A stretch of 49,540 bases of DNA, taken from NCBI GenBank assembly GCA_013166835.1, contig JABLTI010000010.1, positions 1 to 49,540 on the forward strand, written 5' to 3'. The translations under genes were made by a program, and so were the position numbers. The notes under the pieces were generated by a model, which did no database searches, had not been told where the DNA came from, and saw only the letters and a program-made list of their open reading frames with translations. This document shows positions 45,670-49,540 of the stretch, piece by piece; position 1 is the first letter of the stretch; every line of letters begins with the position of its first letter. The DNA comes from Promethearchaeati archaeon. GTDB lineage: Archaea; Asgardarchaeota; Heimdallarchaeia; JABLTI01.

Positions 45670-45710
45670 AAGAAAAAGGAAAAAATAGAATGAACACTAA
45701 GGTTCATTCT
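45670..45710 (-). terminator. Intrinsic terminator of the DapA-Fae operon, stop codon in its loop
   Basis: On the minus strand AGAATGAAC pairs with GTTCATTCT (plus 45687-45695 and 45702-45710), 9 perfect pairs. The TAG stop (45697-45699) is in the 6-nt loop, and ATTTTTTCCTTTTTCTT follows. Confidence 0.75.
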
Positions 45711-47103
45711 TTAATGGATGTCGAGTTGGTGTCTCAAAAAGATAGTCAAGATCAGGTCGATTCTCAATTGCTTTCCTAATTGCCATAACTGTTGCTTTTC
45801 GATTGTTTACAAAGACTCTGTTCCTAGAAACAGCTGTTGGGTGGACAAAAACAGAGGCAATAATAACCAAATCATTGACATACTTCTCAGGAATGAATCC
45901 ATCTTGCACACACGTTGTCACAGCTTTCGCTACACCAGCTTGTACTGGACCAAAAACCATAGATGCTTGTCTCAAGTTTCTAATGAAAACTTTGGGAACA
46001 AGTAGAGTATCTGGTTTCACTGCTTCGTTTGTTTCATGTAATGCTAAAAGCGGTTCATGCCCCTCTATTGTTGAGGGATCATCTTTTACAAGTGCAAGAG
46101 CTCTAGCAAATGCTGCACCAACTGGACCATCTTTTGGACCGATTAAAAGATCAACATGAGCCATTTCTGGCCGATCGCCACCAAAGAATCCTTCACCAAC
46201 AAGTAGTTTCTTTTGCAGAATAGTTTCAGCTGTGACATCAATTTGTCCGAATCTTTCCTCGATTTTCTTTGGATCTTCTGGTAAAGCAATAATTGGTTTT
46301 ACTTCGATCTTTCCTAATCTTTCTAGTTCAAGTCTTAATTCAGATCGTAACTCATGACTAATGCTTCCACCAATTTCAAGAGGTAATCGTGGTTTCCGAA
46401 CCTTTACTCCCATCATATTGAGTGCTTCTTTAGTTCCTGCTCCACCAGTTTTCACAATAATTCGAGTTATTTTGTGGATTTCCATCTCTGCCTTTCGTGC
46501 TTCATCTAGTTTTCCAGCTTCAACTAATTTCTTGATCTTCACCCAATAATCTCCAATGAAATTAGCAGATGCTAAGATACAACCATCAACACCAGCAGCA
46601 AGCGCTGGAAAAACAATTTCATCCCAGCCACAAAGAATCTTGAATTCAGGAGCTACAGGTTTTACTCTCTCGAGTATTTCCATTAAATAAGCCATATTTC
46701 CCCAAGAACATTTCATTCCGACGATATTCTCATGTTCTACTGCCAAGTCTTCTACTACCATTCTTGGGAGGACAACATCTGTGAGTGCAGGTAATTGATA
46801 TAAAAGAATTGGAAAATCAACTTTATCTGCGATTTCTGAATAATGTTTGAATAACCCTCGTTGTGTTGGTTTCATATAGTATGGAGTTACAATAAGTCCT
46901 GCATCAGCACCAACATCCATCGCATGTTTAGTCATTGCTATCGTTCGTTTTGTACCACTTGTTCCAGTTCCTGCCATAACATCTACTTTTCCATTAGCTT
47001 CTTCAACTGCGATTTCAATAATTTTCTTTTGTTCATCCCAGAATAATGATGAAAATTCACCAGTGGATCCAGCTGGAACTATTCCTCTAAATTTTTTTGC
47101 CAT
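45697..47103 (-). CDS. Fusion of DapA-family aldolase and formaldehyde-activating enzyme (Fae)
   Basis: The 468-residue protein has two clear parts. Residues 1 to about 255 are a DapA/NAL-type class I aldolase: AGSTGEFSSL, DVMAGTGTSGTKRTI, LIVTPYYMKPTQ, LLYQLPALTD (Y102) and the Schiff-base lysine in GMKCSWG (K131). It lacks about 35 N-terminal residues (first strand and helix of the barrel), and the DHDPS arginine after YxxP is not seen (YQLPALTD). After a linker of about 45 residues, residues 301-447 match Fae, which condenses formaldehyde with tetrahydromethanopterin: FFGGDRPEMAHVDLLIG with the catalytic His (H316), GPVGAAFARALA, EGHEPLLALHE, PDTLLVPKV and VFGPVQAGVAKAV. Archaeal Fae is usually fused to hexulose-phosphate synthase; this pairing is unusual. 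The partner gene lies 14 nt upstream. Confidence 0.85.
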   Translation of the reverse strand: MAKKFRGIVPAGSTGEFSSLFWDEQKKIIEIAVEEANGKVDVMAGTGTSGTKRTIAMTKHAMDVGADAGLIVTPYYMKPTQRGLFKHYSEIADKVDFPILLYQLPALTDVVLPRMVVEDLAVEHENIVGMKCSWGNMAYLMEILERVKPVAPEFKILCGWDEIVFPALAAGVDGCILASANFIGDYWVKIKKLVEAGKLDEARKAEMEIHKITRIIVKTGGAGTKEALNMMGVKVRKPRLPLEIGGSISHELRSELRLELERLGKIEVKPIIALPEDPKKIEERFGQIDVTAETILQKKLLVGEGFFGGDRPEMAHVDLLIGPKDGPVGAAFARALALVKDDPSTIEGHEPLLALHETNEAVKPDTLLVPKVFIRNLRQASMVFGPVQAGVAKAVTTCVQDGFIPEKYVNDLVIIASVFVHPTAVSRNRVFVNNRKATVMAIRKAIENRPDLDYLFETPTRHPLKNEP

Positions 47104-47117
47104 AGAAATTTCAACTC

Positions 47118-48398
47118 TTATTTGTGTAATTTCCTTGCTGGAATAACTGATAATCCATTCTTTGTCAAGGCATCAGCTGTAAAGTTTACAGCATCATGTT
47201 TGTCCAAAAAGTTAAGTGTCATACCATCCCAGTCGCCAGAGTCAATCACTTCTTGCTTATCTCGGAAGTAATCCAAAATATCTGATTGATGCTCTCGAGT
47301 TTCTTCGACAGCTTGTTTTCCACCCTCATGCTTAGCGCTAACGTTTTTCACTGTTTTAGCTAATTCAATTAGCTCATCAGTACGATCATATGGTTGTCTT
47401 ACAATACTCTTCCATGTTTCTGTGATATGATGTTCAAATCGAATAATGTCTTCAAAACCCCAATCTTTTCTGAACTCAGCTGCAAGTTCCATAGTTTCAT
47501 TGTTCACTGAATTCGAAAGATTAAAGCCAATTAATGGTGTGCTTCCGTCTTCTCGACTAAGGAGTTTAGCGGTCATTATGGTCCATAAACAAGCATATGG
47601 ATTATCATTCCCCATAAAAACAGAGATTTTGAATTCCATATCTACACCTAGTTTATGAAGCATATATCCAAGAATTACTGTTCCCGGATTGATATTGAGA
47701 ACTTGTTTTACACCATATTTTGTATAATAGTAAAGGAATTCATCAATCCATTTGAGAGCAAAATCATTTGGTTGTCCAACTCCACCAAAATAACCTGTTA
47801 TTGTTGCTGGTCCGCCAAGATGAACATTGGCTGGGGCACCATCTGCTCCAGGGGAAGTTCCTTTAGTGTCAAGAGTTTCAACGTAAGAAGCACCAATTAA
47901 CTGCATAGCAGCAGCTATTCCGAGTATATCGCCATCTTCTTCTTGTTCTTTCATTTTCCTAACTCTAATGTATCTTCCTGGCATCAAATCTTGTTTTTCA
48001 ATTGCTCGTTTCGCTTCCGCGATAAAGAATGGGAAATACTGACAAGCACTAATTTCAAGTGTTACAGCTAATGATTCATCGAATTTTACCTTATCAGCAT
48101 CTGCTCCAAGGATTTTCTTTCGATAATCAGCAATGCTAATGAAAGCGTCATTATCTCGCTGTTCAACTAACCAATTAAGATCCTTAACGTATTCAGGTTT
48201 CTTCTTTTCCAATCTAGCTAGAAGATTGTCTATTTTTCCAGCTTCAATTGCTTTCTTGTTTATTTCATCCACTCCGCCGTATTTTTCCACGATGGCAAGC
48301 AGATTATCTATCACAGGATTATTTTCTTTCACGAAAAAATCATTGATAGCTTTGAGCTTATCCTCTGATATTAGTAATTTCTTCTTAATATCGGTCAA
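47118..48398 (-). CDS. Unrecognised 426-residue protein, operon partner of DapA-Fae
   Basis: I do not recognise this family. The N-terminal about 110 residues are helical. From about residue 110 alternating strands and helices with G/H-rich turns (HLGGPATITGYFGG, LNINPGTVILGYML, NDNPYACLW, IRFEHHITETW) suggest an alpha/beta barrel enzyme. Paired His and Asn/Asp residues could form an active site, but no cofactor motif (B12 DxHxxG, FeS CxxxCxxC, Rossmann GxGxxG) is seen. The TTG start at 48398 has AGGGTG 7 nt upstream. The 14-nt gap to the downstream DapA-Fae gene indicates a common function, perhaps in forming or using the aldolase substrate. Confidence 0.65.
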   Translation of the reverse strand: MTDIKKKLLISEDKLKAINDFFVKENNPVIDNLLAIVEKYGGVDEINKKAIEAGKIDNLLARLEKKKPEYVKDLNWLVEQRDNDAFISIADYRKKILGADADKVKFDESLAVTLEISACQYFPFFIAEAKRAIEKQDLMPGRYIRVRKMKEQEEDGDILGIAAAMQLIGASYVETLDTKGTSPGADGAPANVHLGGPATITGYFGGVGQPNDFALKWIDEFLYYYTKYGVKQVLNINPGTVILGYMLHKLGVDMEFKISVFMGNDNPYACLWTIMTAKLLSREDGSTPLIGFNLSNSVNNETMELAAEFRKDWGFEDIIRFEHHITETWKSIVRQPYDRTDELIELAKTVKNVSAKHEGGKQAVEETREHQSDILDYFRDKQEVIDSGDWDGMTLNFLDKHDAVNFTADALTKNGLSVIPARKLHK

Positions 48399-48507
48399 TA
48401 TTTACACCCTAAAAATTCTGATTGTTTGCAAAGATAGTTCTTTTTACTTCCTTTAAATTTTCCTCTAAAAAAGAGAATTAAGAAATCAAGGAAGTTATGA
48501 ATAATAG

Positions 48508-49540
48508 TTATTCTACAACTTTTTCCGGGCAAACAATCTCATACTTGTCCTCAGAAAATTCTCCGGGTATTTTTGCTTTGATGAATGCCATATCAAAAAT
48601 TTCTTGGAAATCAATACTATAGTCTTCTTCTACTGCATATGATCTTAACCAAACATGGTCATCTAATTTTGGCATTACAATCTTATCTATGAGTTCTTCT
48701 TTGCGTGATTTATTTTTGTCAAATAATTCTCCAATTTTCTGATTAATTCTTCTGTATCCAAAGAAGAAGTTGCTTGCTAATGGTTGAGTCATTAATTCGC
48801 TTTTAATCTTCATTTTGAATTCTTTAAACTCATCTTCCTCAACAGGGTTAATTTGTTGTTGATTTGGAGGAACATACACAGTTGTATAAATTCTTGTGTT
48901 CCAATCCTCACTTATCCTTTCAAGGTCATAGACAATTTTTCTCTTTTTCCAGAAAAAGTATGGTCTTGTAGTCCCTCCATAGCGCCCATTCTCCAAATAA
49001 CTAGTTCCCATCCAATTTGATCTCTGATAGATATGATCGTGTCCACAGAAAACCATATCGACGCCATATTTTCTGAAAAGTGGGGTCAAAAAAGATTGTA
49101 CTTTCTCATCATTACCCCAATTAAATCCTCTACCCCAGAAACCCAGACTCATAATTGCTGAATGCAAGAATACAAAACAGAATTGCGGAACCTTCTCACC
49201 ATTATTCACGCTTTCGCGCCATTGTCTAAGATCATTTAGTAACCAATGCCATTGCTCTGAATTACATACTAGTTCATATTTTCCCCAACCTAAACCATTG
49301 CTATCTAGAAAAATCGCATGAACATTCCCTTGATCTATTGAGTACCAGTGTCCGGGTAGACAGCCATTTTTTGATACGGGATTTGTAATATATTTATGCC
49401 AATATCGGCAATCTTCTTCTAACCCACCTATCATGTTTCCTTTTCTCTTTCCTCCACAATAATAATCATGATTACCTATACTTGTAAGTAGAGGTACATG
49501 ATTCCATAAAACAGAACATCTTTTGAATAAATCTGCCCAG
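48508..49540 (-). CDS. Metallophosphoesterase (purple acid phosphatase-like), 5' end outside the window
   Basis: The frame continues past the first Met at 49434 to the window edge, so the gene is partial. The extension includes SIGNHDYYCGGKRKG, the GNHD metal motif, and confirms the frame. Further motifs are NVHAIFLDS, FCFVFLHSA and the late FCGHDHIYQRS (GHxH-like). These resemble the calcineurin-like acid phosphatases that act outside or inside the cell on phosphate esters. The remaining metal ligands (DxH) lie outside the window. Whether a signal peptide exists cannot be seen. A weak GAATAA-TAG-TTATTC hairpin overlaps the stop. Confidence 0.82.
   Translation of the reverse strand, partial: WADLFKRCSVLWNHVPLLTSIGNHDYYCGGKRKGNMIGGLEEDCRYWHKYITNPVSKNGCLPGHWYSIDQGNVHAIFLDSNGLGWGKYELVCNSEQWHWLLNDLRQWRESVNNGEKVPQFCFVFLHSAIMSLGFWGRGFNWGNDEKVQSFLTPLFRKYGVDMVFCGHDHIYQRSNWMGTSYLENGRYGGTTRPYFFWKKRKIVYDLERISEDWNTRIYTTVYVPPNQQQINPVEEDEFKEFKMKIKSELMTQPLASNFFFGYRRINQKIGELFDKNKSRKEELIDKIVMPKLDDHVWLRSYAVEEDYSIDFQEIFDMAFIKAKIPGEFSEDKYEIVCPEKVVE

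Noticed and set aside
1-49540. CRISPR array, insertion sequence, integrase or prophage
   Set aside because: No regular repeat-spacer pattern, transposase, integrase or structural phage gene was seen in reading the window.

Overview
The window is a gene-dense, AT-rich archaeal chromosome segment. Evidence for Archaea: TATA-like boxes about 25-30 nt upstream of leaderless starts, GGAGGTG-type ribosome binding sites before internal operon genes (often with TTG or GTG starts), SpoVT/AbrB and PadR regulators, a formaldehyde-activating enzyme domain, and an Arf/Rag-type small GTPase beside a longin-like gene. That last combination strongly suggests an Asgard archaeon, possibly a Heimdallarchaeia-type lineage, although there is no rRNA or marker gene here to fix the lineage. 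I found no tRNA, rRNA, CRISPR array, insertion sequence, phage block or replication origin.

Layout. 1-4.7 kb: an AbrB-like regulator, a Cache-HAMP-TPR-vWA membrane sensor and a second Cache-HAMP protein without an output domain, apparently one operon. 4.7-8.6 kb: a SpeA-type arginine decarboxylase, a PEBP/YbhB protein and a second fold-III PLP decarboxylase-like protein. 8.7-14 kb: a small membrane protein, a methyltransferase, a 67-residue helical protein, a flavin-type reductase-like protein, an NAD-dependent epimerase, a metallo-beta-lactamase-fold hydrolase and a TrmO-like protein. 14-22.3 kb: two surface proteins, an MFS transporter with a basic tail, a methyltransferase and a three-gene ABC-2 exporter operon. 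22.5-24.4 kb: longin-like protein, Arf/Rag-like GTPase and seven-helix membrane protein. 24.4-25.15 kb: a long mostly non-coding stretch with two micro-ORFs and foldable sequence. 25.15-27 kb: PadR regulator with zinc ribbon plus HAAS-like membrane protein, with a palindrome at the promoter. 27-33.4 kb: Mre11/SbcD-like nuclease, TldD/TldE and an S9 peptidase. 33.4-41.7 kb: an esterase, IlvE, two large LVIVD-type surface proteins, a cupin and an aldo/keto reductase. 41.8-49.5 kb: HEAT-repeat protein, a solitary adenine-N6 DNA methyltransferase, a GT2 glycosyltransferase, a DapA-family/Fae fusion with an unrecognised partner gene, and a metallophosphoesterase cut by the window end.

Most notable: (1) the DapA-Fae fusion (45697-47103) and its partner (47118-48398), which look like an undescribed formaldehyde-handling module; (2) the longin / GTPase / 7TM operon (22541-24437), whose GTPase combines Arf-like G1-G3 motifs with a Rag-like HKxD G4; (3) the Cache-TPR-vWA sensor operon; (4) a recurring arrangement in which terminator hairpins contain the stop codon of the gene they end. 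Functions are inferred from sequence motifs read by eye; no database search was run.
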